Below are positions 40,856 through 49,956 of a stretch of 64,000 nucleotides of DNA, one piece after another. Origin of the DNA: Gordonia oryzae (GTDB lineage: Bacteria > Actinomycetota > Actinomycetes > Mycobacteriales > Mycobacteriaceae); NCBI RefSeq assembly GCF_003797185.1, contig NZ_RKMH01000014.1, forward strand, positions 48,783 through 112,782, in the 5' to 3' direction. The notes beneath the pieces are model-generated. The model was not told the origin of the DNA. It was given only the letters and a program-made list of their open reading frames with translations, and ran no database searches. A program made the translations under genes and the position numbers. Position 1 is the first letter of the stretch, and every line of letters starts with the position of its first letter.

Positions 40856-40960
40856 TCACTCGGTCAGGGGTCACTCGGTCAGGGGTCACTCGGTCAGGGG
40901 TCACTCGGTCAGGGGTCACTCGGTCAGGGGTCGCTCGGTCAGGGGTCGCTCGGTCAGGGG
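40856..40960. repeat. Seven tandem copies of a 15-bp unit across the osmC stop
   Basis: The unit TCACTCGGTCAGGGG repeats from 40856 to 40930 (five copies), then TCGCTCGGTCAGGGG twice (40931-40960). Read leftward in the osmC frame, the last two are CCC CTG ACC GAG CGA (P-L-T-E-R), and the first five end in TGA instead of CGA. So a single base change within the unit makes the osmC stop codon. Confidence 0.95.
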
Positions 40961-41422
40961 AGCGTTCGTCCACTCGTTGCGGAATTCGAGTCCGCTCCGG
41001 ATGAACAGCTGGCTGACCGGGCAGCGCCGCTCGACCTCCGACACGAACTCGGCGAACGTGTCTGCGTCGGCGTCGGTCTGCACCGTTGCCTGCACGGCGA
41101 CCGAGGTGAAGTTGGCGTTACCGTCCGCCCCGGCTACCAGCACCGCGGTGTCCAGGTCGCCTTGCACCCGAAAGTCGAACGCGCCGAGCGAGATTCCCAA
41201 GTCCTTGGCAACCAGGGATGCGGTCACCTGGTTGCACGAGGTCAGGGCTCCGAGTGCATAGAACAGCGGGCTCGGCGCGGCATCGCGCCCACCGAACGCC
41301 GGATAGGCATCGGTGTCGAATTCATGTGACACCGGCCCCTCGCTGACGAGGTGCTGTGCCACACCGGTTCCCGCTGCGGTGAGGACGAACGGGACAACGG
41401 TGGTGCGGATGGTGGCGGTCAT
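40916..41422 (-). CDS. OsmC/Ohr-family peroxiredoxin-like protein
   Basis: A 168-residue OsmC-fold protein with the two redox cysteines, in L-T-S-C-N-Q-V-T-A and R-R-C-P-V-S-Q-L-F. It probably reduces organic hydroperoxides. The ATG at 41422 has GGAGGA 5 bases upstream; M-T-A-I-D-P (41449) is a weaker alternative. The C-terminus ends in three P-L-T-E units encoded by the 15-bp minisatellite, an unusual tail. Confidence 0.86.
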   Translation of the reverse strand: MTATIRTTVVPFVLTAAGTGVAQHLVSEGPVSHEFDTDAYPAFGGRDAAPSPLFYALGALTSCNQVTASLVAKDLGISLGAFDFRVQGDLDTAVLVAGADGNANFTSVAVQATVQTDADADTFAEFVSEVERRCPVSQLFIRSGLEFRNEWTNAPLTERPLTERPLTE

Positions 41423-41671
41423 GGGTCCTCCAGGGTCGATGGCAGTCATCACCCACCTTTGTTGCCGGGACGACAGCCGGCGAGCGTTGTGGCCGCGGTG
41501 ATCGCAACCCCGGCCACCCGAGGAATGCCTGCGGCGCGGAGTCGTTGATGTCAAGGCTGTGTGCGCTCAACGACGCAGGAGCCAAGCCCGTCCAACGCAT
41601 TCCCATCCAACGACCTGAGGATTATCCCGAGTAGTCCGGAGGACGGCGGTGCCGAGACGAGCGACCAGGCC

Positions 41672-41830
41672 ATGAACACCGATGGCGGCAGGGTCTGCTT
41701 CATCACCGCAAGCTCACGCGGCTACGGCCGATAGTGGGCGATGGCGGCGCTCCATCGCGGCGATCGCGTTGCGGCGACAGCACGCAACCTCTACGCCCTC
41801 GCCAACCTCATCGAAACCTACCGTTGGAAC
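41672..41830 (+). pseudogene. N-terminal fragment of a short-chain dehydrogenase gene
   Basis: Translation from ATG 41672 gives R-V-C-F-I-T-A-S-S-R-G-Y-G-R, then an in-frame TAG (41732-41734), then W-A-M-A-A-L-H-R-G-D-R-V-A-A-T-A-R-N. This matches the NAD(P)-binding start of SDR enzymes, including the glycine motif region, but with an internal stop. After about 41830 the likeness is lost. The rest of the 41423-42131 gap holds nothing I can identify. Confidence 0.75.
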
Positions 41831-42131
41831 ACACGAAACACTCCGTCCAGGTACAGCATCGTGGAGCCCAGCGTGGCGTCGAGAGAGCAGGCGCAGTCAC
41901 CGGCCACCCGCTCGCCGGTCTCGTCCACGACCGAGACGGCACCAGGCCCCATCCTTCACCGAGGGGATCACACCGAGGAACAGTCCTGACTCAGCGTGTG
42001 TGTCGTCAATCCGGACGCCCGGTGGCGAATATGCGAGTATCGAATTCCCCTGTGCCACAGCACTCATCGCCGGAGCCGAGGCGAGTTCCGGTCCAGGCGC
42101 AGCGATCCGGGCGCAGGGCTGTGGACGCGAC

Positions 42132-43055
42132 CTATGCGGGATCGGAGCAGACGTGCATGCGATAGGTCACCACGAGTGGGGCGTGGTCGGAAAGTCGTTG
42201 CGCGGCCGACAGTTCCTTGTCGACTGCCACCTGGGTTGCACATGCGGCGAGTCGGGGCGTAGCGAGTTGGTGATCGATTCGCCAGCCCACATCCTTGGCA
42301 AACGATGCCCCTGCCCAACTCCACCAGGTCAATGGGCCCGGCCGCGCTCCGTGCACTCGTCGCACCACGTCGACCAGGCGCCGCGTCCCGAGAATCGACT
42401 CGAACCATTCACGGTCCTCGGGAAGAAATCCATCCATCGAGCGGGCAGCGCGCCAGTTCGTCACGTCGTGCTGGGTGTGGGCGATATTGAGATCCCCTGC
42501 GAGCAGGAAGTCACGGCCCGCGCGGAGCGCAGCACGACGACTGCGGTCCAACTCTCGGCCGAATGCCGCGAGAAATCGTTGTTTGCGTTCGTACTTCTGG
42601 CCGCCATCGGGCCGCTCGCGCATCGAGCCGGGCCGCTGCCGGTGTGCAGGAAGTCCACCTTTCGGTAGGTAGAGGCAGGCCACGGTGATCGGCTGGTCGG
42701 CGAGGTCGACCTCGAGGTACCGACCGTGTGTGGCGAATTCACCGAGACCGCGCGCTGTGGGCGGGTGGGTCACCCAGGTGCGCACCGCGGTGCCCGGACG
42801 CCTGGTCAGTACGGCCACCCCGTTACGGCCGGCGATCGATCCGACGTCGGCCGCAACCGAGTATCCGGGAAAATCGCCGATCTCCGATGCTGGACACCGC
42901 AATTCCTGCAGCGCCACGACATCCGGTGACCGGGAGGCAAGCCACTCGTCGAATCCACGGCGGCGCGCGGCACGGATGCCGTTGAGATTGAAGGTGGCAA
43001 CCGTGAACACGGAGTCGGCCCCGTGACCACCAGGTGGATCGGACACAGCGGGCAC
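42132..43055 (-). CDS. xthA: Exodeoxyribonuclease III / AP endonuclease
   Basis: A 307-residue ExoIII-family DNA-repair nuclease that cleaves at abasic sites. Catalytic motifs are intact: TFNLNGIRAA, VVALQELRC (metal-binding Glu), LAGDLNIAH, W-W-S-W-A, DVGWRIDHQLAT and SDHAPLVV at the C-terminus (His of the catalytic pair). The start is GTG 43055; GTG 43010, giving V-F-T-V-A-T-F-N, fits most homologues better. It lies among decayed sequence but looks functional. Confidence 0.92.
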   Translation of the reverse strand: MPAVSDPPGGHGADSVFTVATFNLNGIRAARRRGFDEWLASRSPDVVALQELRCPASEIGDFPGYSVAADVGSIAGRNGVAVLTRRPGTAVRTWVTHPPTARGLGEFATHGRYLEVDLADQPITVACLYLPKGGLPAHRQRPGSMRERPDGGQKYERKQRFLAAFGRELDRSRRAALRAGRDFLLAGDLNIAHTQHDVTNWRAARSMDGFLPEDREWFESILGTRRLVDVVRRVHGARPGPLTWWSWAGASFAKDVGWRIDHQLATPRLAACATQVAVDKELSAAQRLSDHAPLVVTYRMHVCSDPA

Positions 43056-43137
43056 ACTACCCTGGGCTATATCACGTGGCCGAGGCCAGGAGTCGTACAG
43101 GATGAACGAAATGCCACCGAGTGCGATGCCCGAGGCA

Positions 43138-43440
43138 TTATCGACCTACGCCGATTTCGCCGAGCAGTAGCGCACGTAGCACGCCGCTCGCCGACGCGAT
43201 CGCGCGAACCCGCTCGGAGAGGTAGCGGTGCCCCTTGCGGTGGGCAATCTCATCGATACCGATCTTGATCAGCCCATCGAAGCGATCGACGCCCGCCAAA
43301 TGCTCATCAACCACCCGCGCCACCGTCCGCCGGGCCACCCGCATGAATTCGGTGACCGCCGCGATCGGGCGGTGCGCTGCCCAACCACGGCACCAACTCA
43401 TCCAACGCTCTGGTCAACGAGTCCGCGGCTGCGCCCACGC
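43138..43440 (-). pseudogene. ISL3-family transposase remnant
   Basis: The leftward frame reads AAVTEFMRVARRTVARVVDE, then D-G-L-I-K-I-G-I-D-E-I-A-H-R-K-G-H-R-Y-L, the hallmark of the ISL3 catalytic domain start (GIDE). Upstream, L-T-R-A-L-D-E-L-V-P-W-L appears in another frame, so at least one frameshift is present. The element is cut short on both sides and no terminal repeats were seen. Confidence 0.75.
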
Positions 43441-43471
43441 TACTCGGTTGAATCGTCCTGGGTCATCAAGT

Positions 43472-43680
43472 AGAGGCCTTGGTTAGGCCGATCGAGCCGG
43501 TGATCTGCGGGTCACGCAGCGCCTGGGCGAACGCCAACGATGTGCCCTGACCGCCCACATCCGAGTGATGAACCACTCCTGTTGTGGTGACACCGAATAC
43601 GCCCATCGTCGTGTTGACATGGCTTGCTCGACGACACGGGTCACCAACGGTGTGTACTTGGTCGAGATGACCCGCCATTG
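43472..43680 (-). pseudogene. IS3-type transposase remnant
   Basis: The leftward frame contains G-V-V-H-H-S-D-V-G-G-Q-G-T-S-L-A-F-A-Q-A-L-R-D followed by G-S-I-G, close to the HHSDxGxQYxSxxF...GSMG segment of IS3-family orfB integrases. The surrounding catalytic regions are absent, and the next downstream codons lead to a stop. A short fragment of a lost insertion sequence. Confidence 0.7.
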
Positions 43681-43794
43681 ACAGTGAGGCAGGGGTCGAT
43701 CACCGTAGGCGGAGAGATCAGCATATTCGCAGATGTCGGCTGGCAATGTTTCGCAGTTTCAAGATCCAACTCGATGACTGCTGTGCGCACCCAG

Positions 43795-44394
43795 CTAACG
43801 ATGACGGTCGTCCTGCCGTGGACCCTGGCCCGCACACCCCGTCCACGCCACGGTCACCACGCGGCGCGCCCAGTCGCGCGGCGGCTGTACGCCAGCGAGC
43901 ATGAGCGCGTACCAGGAGCCGGTGAGTACCGAGCTCGCGATCGTGAGATCGGTCTCGGCGGGGAGCATCCCATCCTCGATCGCGCGCTCGAAGCATCCTC
44001 GAATACGCTTGCGACGCGGGGCAACCACGGCCTGGTGGTACTTCTCGCGCAGCGGCGGATCGATGCCCTCGCCGAGCATTAGACCGGCCAGCGGCAACGA
44101 GCCAGCTTCGCTGATGCAATGCCGAAAATGCTCCATCTCGGCCACCAGATCGTCGAACGGATCACCCGACACCGGCGGCGCGTCAACAGTGGCCAGCCGC
44201 TCGACGGCGTCGATGACTAGCGACTCCTTGTCGGGCCAGCGTCGATAGATGGCGGGCCGGGTGGTGCCTGCCTGCGCCGCGACCGCGGCCAGCGAGAGTC
44301 CGGCGTAACCGTCGCGGGCCAAGTTTGACAGCACCGCGTCGAGAACTGCGTCGTCGATCGCATCGTCGCGTGGCCTACCGGTCTTAGCCCGCAC
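43795..44394 (-). CDS. TetR-family regulator
   Basis: A 199-residue protein with an N-terminal TetR helix-turn-helix: VLDAVLSNLARDGYAGLSL, then AAVAAQAGTTRPAIYRRWPDKESLV at about residues 30-56. The C-terminal ligand domain is of the TetR_C type with no clear inducer. It is divergent from the broken ltrA gene 25 bp away, which it may once have regulated. The C-terminal residues are basic and possibly extended by a changed stop. Confidence 0.9.
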   Translation of the reverse strand: MRAKTGRPRDDAIDDAVLDAVLSNLARDGYAGLSLAAVAAQAGTTRPAIYRRWPDKESLVIDAVERLATVDAPPVSGDPFDDLVAEMEHFRHCISEAGSLPLAGLMLGEGIDPPLREKYHQAVVAPRRKRIRGCFERAIEDGMLPAETDLTIASSVLTGSWYALMLAGVQPPRDWARRVVTVAWTGCAGQGPRQDDRHR

Positions 44395-44413
44395 TAGCTC
44401 GCCCCTCGCATAC

Positions 44414-44999
44414 CGCCTACATTACGTGACAGTCGCGTATTGCATCGTAATCATCGCGCTAGGCGAATCAGTGATCGCGATCGGCCCCACAGCTTCGGAC
44501 ACTGGCCTCACCGCCCCGGTCGCCGCTATCGGCGCCATTGCGTTCTGCGTCGTGGGTGGCCTGTGGTGGTGCTACTTCGACTGGGTTCAGCACGCCACCG
44601 AATCGCGGCTGGTGAGCGATACGGTCCTGCGGCGGCGTAGCAACTTGGCACGCGACCTGTACACGCTCGGCCACCGCCCCATCATCGCGGGAATCGTGGT
44701 GTTTGCCGTGGGCGTAGAAGAGTCGGTACTGCATCCCACCGAAGCACTGCACGGCTTGGCGTCCGTCGCACTCCCCCTCGGGCCAGCGCTGCACATGGGC
44801 CTTCGTGATTGGCAACTACCGGTCCACCGGGCGGCTCGTGGGCACCCGCCTGGCGGGACTGACGGCCATCGTGGCGCTAGGGATCGGCGCGGGTCCGCAT
44901 GCGCCCGCGCTGGTCACCACCGCGCTGATTGCCGCTGTGATCGTTGCAGTGGAGGCAGCCGAACACCGCCGCCTGCCGTCACGGCAGGCCCATGCCTGA
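44414..44999 (+). pseudogene. Truncated, frameshifted LtrA-family gene
   Basis: The first frame reads CIVIIALGESVIAIG and then HRPIIAGIVVFAVGVEE, both typical of the low-temperature-requirement A (LtrA) membrane protein. The N-terminal ~200 residues are missing. Near 44795 the frame shifts and continues G-N-Y-R-S-T-G-R-L-V to a normal LtrA-like C-terminus ending at TGA 44997-44999. Five or so hydrophobic segments remain. Not functional as it stands. Confidence 0.78.
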
Positions 45000-45410
45000 C
45001 ACGGCGGCGACTTCGGCGGCCGGCCGCGATGACGGCCAAAGTTGACCTAGAGGTAGCCGTCGATCACGGCCTCGCAGCGGCCGCCGGCCGGTCGGTGTCA
45101 GGCCCGTAGCGATAAGGTTCTCGGGCACGTCGCGAAGCGCGCGCCGGGAAATGGTGCGCATCTGGGTGATCGTGGGATATGTAGTCGCCGATGCGACTAT
45201 GCGTCGCAACCACCGTGCCGCTCCCAGCGAGCGTGCACGATCCCGATCCTGAGAGCGCTGCGCGCCCGACTCCCCCCGCGCCGACGCGGCGGCGCAAGTC
45301 CGGATCGGCACCGAATGGCACCGAAAGAGACCGCTCGGCACCGGTGCATTGGTCGTCAGAATGGTCGTCAACGCGTCCGGCAGTGCCTGAAATAGAGACG
45401 CCGGAAATGC
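45000..45410. other. Region without a clear gene; possible antitoxin remnant
   Basis: Leftward from ATG 45161 a 60-codon frame begins M-R-T-I-S-R-R-A-L-R-D, like the start of Phd-type antitoxins, but the rest does not match. Nothing else here is recognisable. The region borders the tRNA-Pro terminator on its right. Confidence 0.3.
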
Positions 45411-45413
45411 AGA

Positions 45414-45436
45414 AAACCGCCTCCGAAGAGGCGGTT
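45414..45436 (-). terminator. Rho-independent terminator after tRNA-Pro
   Basis: On the minus strand AACCGCCTC, loop TTCG, GAGGCGGTT, then TTCT: a 9-bp stem with an ultra-stable UUCG loop and a short U-run, 8 bp after the tRNA 3' end. Confidence 0.88.
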
Positions 45437-45443
45437 CTCAATG

Positions 45444-45517
45444 TCGGGCTGACAGGATTTGAACCTGCGACCACTTGACCCCCAGTCAAGTGCGCTACCA
45501 AACTGCGCCACAGCCCG
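45444..45517 (-). tRNA. tRNA-Pro (anticodon GGG)
   Basis: A 74-base cloverleaf on the minus strand. Acceptor strands CGGGCTG and CAGCCCG pair fully, with discriminator A. The anticodon stem CTTGA/TCAAG encloses the loop CTGGGGG, with anticodon GGG at positions 34-36. The T-arm has GCAGG-TTCAAAT-CCTGT. No CCA is encoded. A terminator follows, and accessory remnants lie on its 3' side. Confidence 0.95.
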
Positions 45518-45609
45518 TTGCCGTGATCCGAGAAGCTCTCGTCATCAGGGCGTAAATGAGACTAGCCGACGATCCGCCCGGGGAGCCAATCGGCTGGTCA
45601 GGGCACTGA

Positions 45610-45876
45610 TCAGGAAGCGGCAGAGCGTTTCTTATACCAGACCCAACCGCCGGTCACGATCAGTGCGCCGATCAACGACCCGATGATCCCGCTGGGACGG
45701 AAGTTGAGCCCGTCACCCGAGATCAAGCTGATCAGGAGTCCACCGACGAACGATCCGACCAGACCCGCGACGATCGCGAGACCCCAGTCGATGTTCCACA
45801 TGTTCTTGCCGCCGATGAGCAGTTGGGCGAGAGCGCCGATGACCATTCCGAACACGATGATTGCCAAGATGAGCAC
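45610..45876 (-). CDS. GlsB/YeaQ/YmgE-family small membrane protein
   Basis: An 88-residue, very hydrophobic protein with three predicted transmembrane helices (about residues 2-20, 30-55, 60-80) and the family pattern GMVIGALAQLLIGGK and GLVGSFVGGLL. The family ('transglycosylase-associated') is linked to stress responses; no enzymatic role is known. A K-K-R tail faces the cytoplasm. Confidence 0.88.
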   Translation of the reverse strand: MLILAIIVFGMVIGALAQLLIGGKNMWNIDWGLAIVAGLVGSFVGGLLISLISGDGLNFRPSGIIGSLIGALIVTGGWVWYKKRSAAS

Positions 45877-45923
45877 GAAAGGAGTATGTCACAGGGCAAT
45901 CCGGCAATCTCGGACCCGACTGG

Positions 45924-47381
45924 TCAGCGTTTGCGGCGATCCCTCTTGTCGCGCACCCGCACGTTGATCCGCACCGGCGAACCATCGAAATCGAACTGCT
46001 CGCGCAGTCTGCGCTCCAGGAAGCGGCGATAGCCGGCCTCGAGGAATCCGGTGGTGAACAACACGAATGTGGGTGGCCGCACCGCGGCCTGGGTGGCAAA
46101 CATGACCCGCGGTTGACGTCCGCCGCGCAGCGGCGGTGGGGTGGCCGCGATGACCTCCTTGAGCCAATTGTTCAGCGGCCCTGTCGAAATCCGCTTGTCC
46201 CACGAGTCGAGGGCGCCTTCGAGCGCAGGCACCAGCTTCTGCACGGCTCGGCCCGTCATCGCCGAGATGTTGACCCGCCGCGCCCATGGCACCCGCGCGA
46301 GTTCCCGGTCGATCTCCTTGTCGAGGGTGTACCGACGGTCCTCGTCGACCAGATCCCACTTGTTGAACGCGATCACCAGCGCTCGACCGGAGTCGATGAT
46401 CATCGACAGCACACGCAGGTCCTGCTCGGTGATGGGCTCGGAGGCATCGATCAACAGAATCGCCACCTCGGCGGCGTCGAGCGCCGACCGCGTCCGCAAC
46501 GATGCGTAGTACTCGTGACCGCTGGCCGTGCGGACCTTGCGCCGCAGACCCGCGGTGTCGACGAATTGCCACGTCTTGCCGTCGAGCTCGATCAGCTCGT
46601 CCACCGGATCAACGGTGGTACCGGCGACATTGTCGACCACCGAGCGTTCCGACCCGGCGAGCTTGTTCAGCAGCGAACTCTTGCCGACGTTCGGTTTCCC
46701 GACGAGCGCGACCCGGCGCGGCCCGCCAAGCCGGATACCCGCGTCCTCCCGCGGCGTATGCGGCAGCCGCTCGAGGATAACGTCGAGGACATCGCCGGCG
46801 CCTCGACCGTGCGCCGCCGACACCGGGTGTGGCTCACCGAGTCCCAGAGACCACAGTGAGGCCGCCTCGGCCTCCTGCCGCTCACTGTCGATCTTGTTGG
46901 CCACCAGAATGACCGGGGTCTTCGATCGGCGCAGCGTACGGGCTACGGCCTCGTCGGTCGTGGTGGCCCCGACCGTCCCGTCGACGACGAGCACGATCAC
47001 GTCGGCCGTGCGCATCGCGAGTTCGGCCTGCGCCGCCACCGCTTGCTGTAGGCCCTTCGCATCCGGTTCCCAACCGCCGGTGTCGACGACGGTGAACCGT
47101 CGGCCCGACCACGTCGCCGAATACGAGACGCGGTCACGAGTAACGCCGGGGATGTCCTCGACGACGGCCTCGCGGCGGCCAAGGATACGGTTCACCAGGG
47201 TCGACTTGCCGACGTTCGGGCGACCGACGATAGCCACCTCGGGCACGCGTTCGGTCTCACCGAACTCCTCGATGTCGTCGAAGTCGCTGAGATCCCACTC
47301 GGTTTCGTCGCTCCAGGTACCGTCGCCGGGCAGGGCGAGCGCGTCGGCCGTGCCGCCGGGGGCGTCGGACATGTCGGTCAC
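45924..47381 (-). CDS. der: Ribosome-biogenesis GTPase Der (EngA)
   Basis: A 485-residue double GTPase for 50S assembly. Two P-loops: GRPNVGKS (residues 53-60) and GKPNVGKS (228-235), each followed by its DxxG and NKxD motifs ([16 protein letters not shown]), then a C-terminal KH-like domain and a basic tail. The acidic N-terminal extension (~45 residues) is common in actinobacteria. Its start overlaps the cmk stop by ATGA, as in Rv1713-Rv1712. Confidence 0.97.
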   Translation of the reverse strand: MTDMSDAPGGTADALALPGDGTWSDETEWDLSDFDDIEEFGETERVPEVAIVGRPNVGKSTLVNRILGRREAVVEDIPGVTRDRVSYSATWSGRRFTVVDTGGWEPDAKGLQQAVAAQAELAMRTADVIVLVVDGTVGATTTDEAVARTLRRSKTPVILVANKIDSERQEAEAASLWSLGLGEPHPVSAAHGRGAGDVLDVILERLPHTPREDAGIRLGGPRRVALVGKPNVGKSSLLNKLAGSERSVVDNVAGTTVDPVDELIELDGKTWQFVDTAGLRRKVRTASGHEYYASLRTRSALDAAEVAILLIDASEPITEQDLRVLSMIIDSGRALVIAFNKWDLVDEDRRYTLDKEIDRELARVPWARRVNISAMTGRAVQKLVPALEGALDSWDKRISTGPLNNWLKEVIAATPPPLRGGRQPRVMFATQAAVRPPTFVLFTTGFLEAGYRRFLERRLREQFDFDGSPVRINVRVRDKRDRRKR

Positions 47382-48061
47382 GAGGCAACTCCGATCCGTG
47401 CGCGGACCAGTTCGACCAACCGGTCGAGAACCTGGTCCAGGGTCATGTCGCTGGTGTCTACCAGCACCGCATCATCGGCCTGCCGCAGCGGGGACACCGC
47501 ACGGGTCGAGTCGAGATGGTCGCGTCGGTTCACCGCGGCAAGGACTTCGGCATGGTCGCTGGGCCGTCCCGCGGCGAGGTTCTGCCGGTGCCGGCGTTCG
47601 GCCCGCGCCTCGGGTGATGCGGTGAGGAAGATCTTGATCGCGGCATCGGGGAACACCACGGTGCCGATGTCTCGACCCTCGATGACCAGCAGCTCCGATT
47701 CGGCTTGGCGGCGTTGCAGCGCAACGAGTTTGGTTCGCACGGCCGGGACCGCCGACACCGCGGAGACGGCGGCGGTGACCACATCGGAGCGAATCGGACC
47801 GCTGACGTCCGCACCGTCGAGAAAGACCCGCGATGAGCCGTCGCCGTGGGGACGCAAGGCGATGTCCGCGGCCTCGACCGCTGCCGCCACCGCATCGGCG
47901 TCGGCGGGATCCGCCCCGGCCCGCTGTACCGCGAGAGTGGCCGCGCGATACATCGCGCCGGTGTCGAGATAGTGCGCGCCCACCTTGTGCGCCAACAACT
48001 TCGACACAGTCGACTTGCCGGTTCCGGCGGGACCGTCGATCGCAATCACGCCGCCGTTCAC
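47378..48061 (-). CDS. cmk: Cytidylate kinase
   Basis: A 227-residue (d)CMP kinase: P-loop GPAGTGKST at residues 9-17, the substrate motif LDTGAMYRA, and [21 protein letters not shown]. It phosphorylates CMP and dCMP to the diphosphates. ATGA overlaps link it to rluB upstream and der downstream. Confidence 0.96.
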   Translation of the reverse strand: MNGGVIAIDGPAGTGKSTVSKLLAHKVGAHYLDTGAMYRAATLAVQRAGADPADADAVAAAVEAADIALRPHGDGSSRVFLDGADVSGPIRSDVVTAAVSAVSAVPAVRTKLVALQRRQAESELLVIEGRDIGTVVFPDAAIKIFLTASPEARAERRHRQNLAAGRPSDHAEVLAAVNRRDHLDSTRAVSPLRQADDAVLVDTSDMTLDQVLDRLVELVRARIGVAS

Positions 48062-49137
48062 AGGCCGACCGCCTTGTACAGCGCACCGACCTCGTCACGT
48101 CCGAGGACCCGCAGACTTCCCGGCCGCTGTTCGCCGAGGGCCACGGTGCCGATGTGGGTCCGCACCAGCGCCTGCACCGGGAATCCGACCTCCTCCATCA
48201 GCCGACGGACGATCCGATTCCGACCCTCGTGCAACACAATTCGGACCTGGGATTCGCCCTGGTGCACGCCGAGGATCGTGAAGCCGTCGACAGCGACCGG
48301 CCCGTCGTCGAGTTCGACCCCGTCACGCAGCGTGCGCACCAACGATCGGGGCACCTCACCACGCACCCAGGCCAAATAGGTCTTGGGCACCTCGTAGGAC
48401 GGATGCATCAGACGGTTGGCCAATTCACCGTCGTTGGTGAGCAGCAACAGACCTTCGGTGTCGGCGTCGAGCCGGCCGACGTGGAAGAGTCGTTGACCCG
48501 ACATGACCCGCTCGGCGACGATGTCGCCGACACAGGGGCGCCCCTGGTCGTCGGACATCGTGGACTGCCAGCCCTTGGGCTTGTTCAGCGCGAGGTACTG
48601 ACGTGTCTCGTCGATGATGACCCGGGCACCGTCGACCCGGATGATCGCGGTGTCGGGATTGATCCGCAGACCCTGCTCGGTGACGATCTCGCCGTCGACC
48701 TCGACACGCCCGGCGGCGATGAGCTCCTCGGCGCCGCGCCGCGAGGCCACACCTGCCTGCGCGAGCACCTTTTGCAGGCGCACCCCGTCGGCGACATAGG
48801 TGGCGCCCTGTTCCTCGACGTCGGGCGTCGGGCTCTGATGCCGTGCGGGACGAGCATTGTTCAGGCGGATTCGACCGGCGTTCACATCCGGTTGCGAACT
48901 CCCCTTGCGGTGCCGCTTCTTGGCGTGTGCCGACTGCTGGGCACCCGCGCCGCCGGCGCCCTTGCCCGTAGGCTTGCCACCGCGCTGACCGCTCGCGGCG
49001 TTGCCTGCCCGCGAACCGTCGCTGGTGGTCTTGCCGCGCGGCGCGGCGTTTCTGTCGGCCCTACCGTTCTTGTCCGTCTTGCTGTTCTTGTCTGTCCTGC
49101 GTCGTCCCGGTGTGCCGTCCCGGCCAGCGGTTGCCAT
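48058..49137 (-). CDS. rluB: 23S rRNA pseudouridine synthase, RsuA/RluB family
   Basis: A 359-residue protein. A ~95-residue Lys/Arg/Gly-rich, disordered N-terminal extension precedes an S4 domain ([21 protein letters not shown]) and the catalytic domain with [19 protein letters not shown], whose Asp is the nucleophile. It probably modifies helix 89-90 region uridines of 23S rRNA as RluB does. It starts 3 bp after scpB and overlaps cmk by ATGA. Confidence 0.9.
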   Translation of the reverse strand: MATAGRDGTPGRRRTDKNSKTDKNGRADRNAAPRGKTTSDGSRAGNAASGQRGGKPTGKGAGGAGAQQSAHAKKRHRKGSSQPDVNAGRIRLNNARPARHQSPTPDVEEQGATYVADGVRLQKVLAQAGVASRRGAEELIAAGRVEVDGEIVTEQGLRINPDTAIIRVDGARVIIDETRQYLALNKPKGWQSTMSDDQGRPCVGDIVAERVMSGQRLFHVGRLDADTEGLLLLTNDGELANRLMHPSYEVPKTYLAWVRGEVPRSLVRTLRDGVELDDGPVAVDGFTILGVHQGESQVRIVLHEGRNRIVRRLMEEVGFPVQALVRTHIGTVALGEQRPGSLRVLGRDEVGALYKAVGL

Positions 49138-49140
49138 ATC

Positions 49141-49956
49141 TCAGTCCTGATTCTCGAGGTCGTCGGCGACGCCGATCGGCGATGATTCGTCGGGTGCCCC
49201 CTCTGAGTCTGACGCTTTACCCGCGAGTTTGGCGAATCGGGGATCGGAGCTGAGTTCCTCGTCGAGGTCGTCGATGAGGTCGACGTCGGGCAGCAGGGGT
49301 GCGAGATCGGGCAGTTCCTCCAGTGAGGCGAGGCCGAGTCGTTCGAGGAACAATTCGGTGGTGCCGTAGGTGGTGGCGGTGGTCTGGGGATCGGTTCCGA
49401 CCTCGTTGATAAGTCCGCGCGCCACCAGGGTGCGGATGACACCGTCGACGTTGACCCCGCGGATCGCGCTGACCCGCGCCCGCGAAACGGGCTGCCGGTA
49501 GGCGATCACCGCCAAGGTTTCCAGCGCTGCGCGGGTCAGTTTCGAGCGCGCACCGTCGAGCAGCAGCCGCTCGACGTAGGGCGCGTAGTCGGCTCGGGTG
49601 TAGTACCGCCAGCCGTCCCCGGCGAAGCGCAGATCGATTCCACTGTGCGCCGAGGTCAGCTCCGCCGACATCTCGTTGAGCATCTCCCGGACCCGCAGCG
49701 CGTCGACGCCGATCGCGTTCGCCAGTTCGTCGGAGGTCACCGGTGTGTCGACGACGAGCAGCAGGGCTTCCAGTGCGGACCGAAGTTCCGCGTCGGCGAC
49801 GCTCTCGTCGGTGGCGACGCCAAGGGCGCCCTGGCCGGGCTCTGGGGTGCCCTCGGGTGTGTCGCCCCCGTGTTCATGTTCGCCGTGTGCAGGGTCCCCG
49901 TGTCCTTGCTCGTCGGCTGCCCGCTCCGGGGCGAGTGCGTCGTGCGGCTCGGTCAT
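49141..49956 (-). CDS. scpB: Segregation and condensation protein B
   Basis: A 271-residue ScpB, with two winged-helix domains: LRSALEALLLVVDTPVTSDELA, then TRAALETLAVIAYRQPVSRA and RGVNVDGVIRTLVARGLI, ending in GTTELFLERLGLASLEELP. It binds ScpA in the SMC condensin complex. The N- and C-termini have acidic low-complexity segments. The ATG overlaps the scpA stop by ATGA. Confidence 0.95.
   Translation of the reverse strand: MTEPHDALAPERAADEQGHGDPAHGEHEHGGDTPEGTPEPGQGALGVATDESVADAELRSALEALLLVVDTPVTSDELANAIGVDALRVREMLNEMSAELTSAHSGIDLRFAGDGWRYYTRADYAPYVERLLLDGARSKLTRAALETLAVIAYRQPVSRARVSAIRGVNVDGVIRTLVARGLINEVGTDPQTTATTYGTTELFLERLGLASLEELPDLAPLLPDVDLIDDLDEELSSDPRFAKLAGKASDSEGAPDESSPIGVADDLENQD

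Noticed and set aside
40634..41329. Rightward frame with Gly-Ser-Leu-Gly-Gln repeats
   Set aside because: The repeat is the antisense reading of the osmC minisatellite; no start signal.
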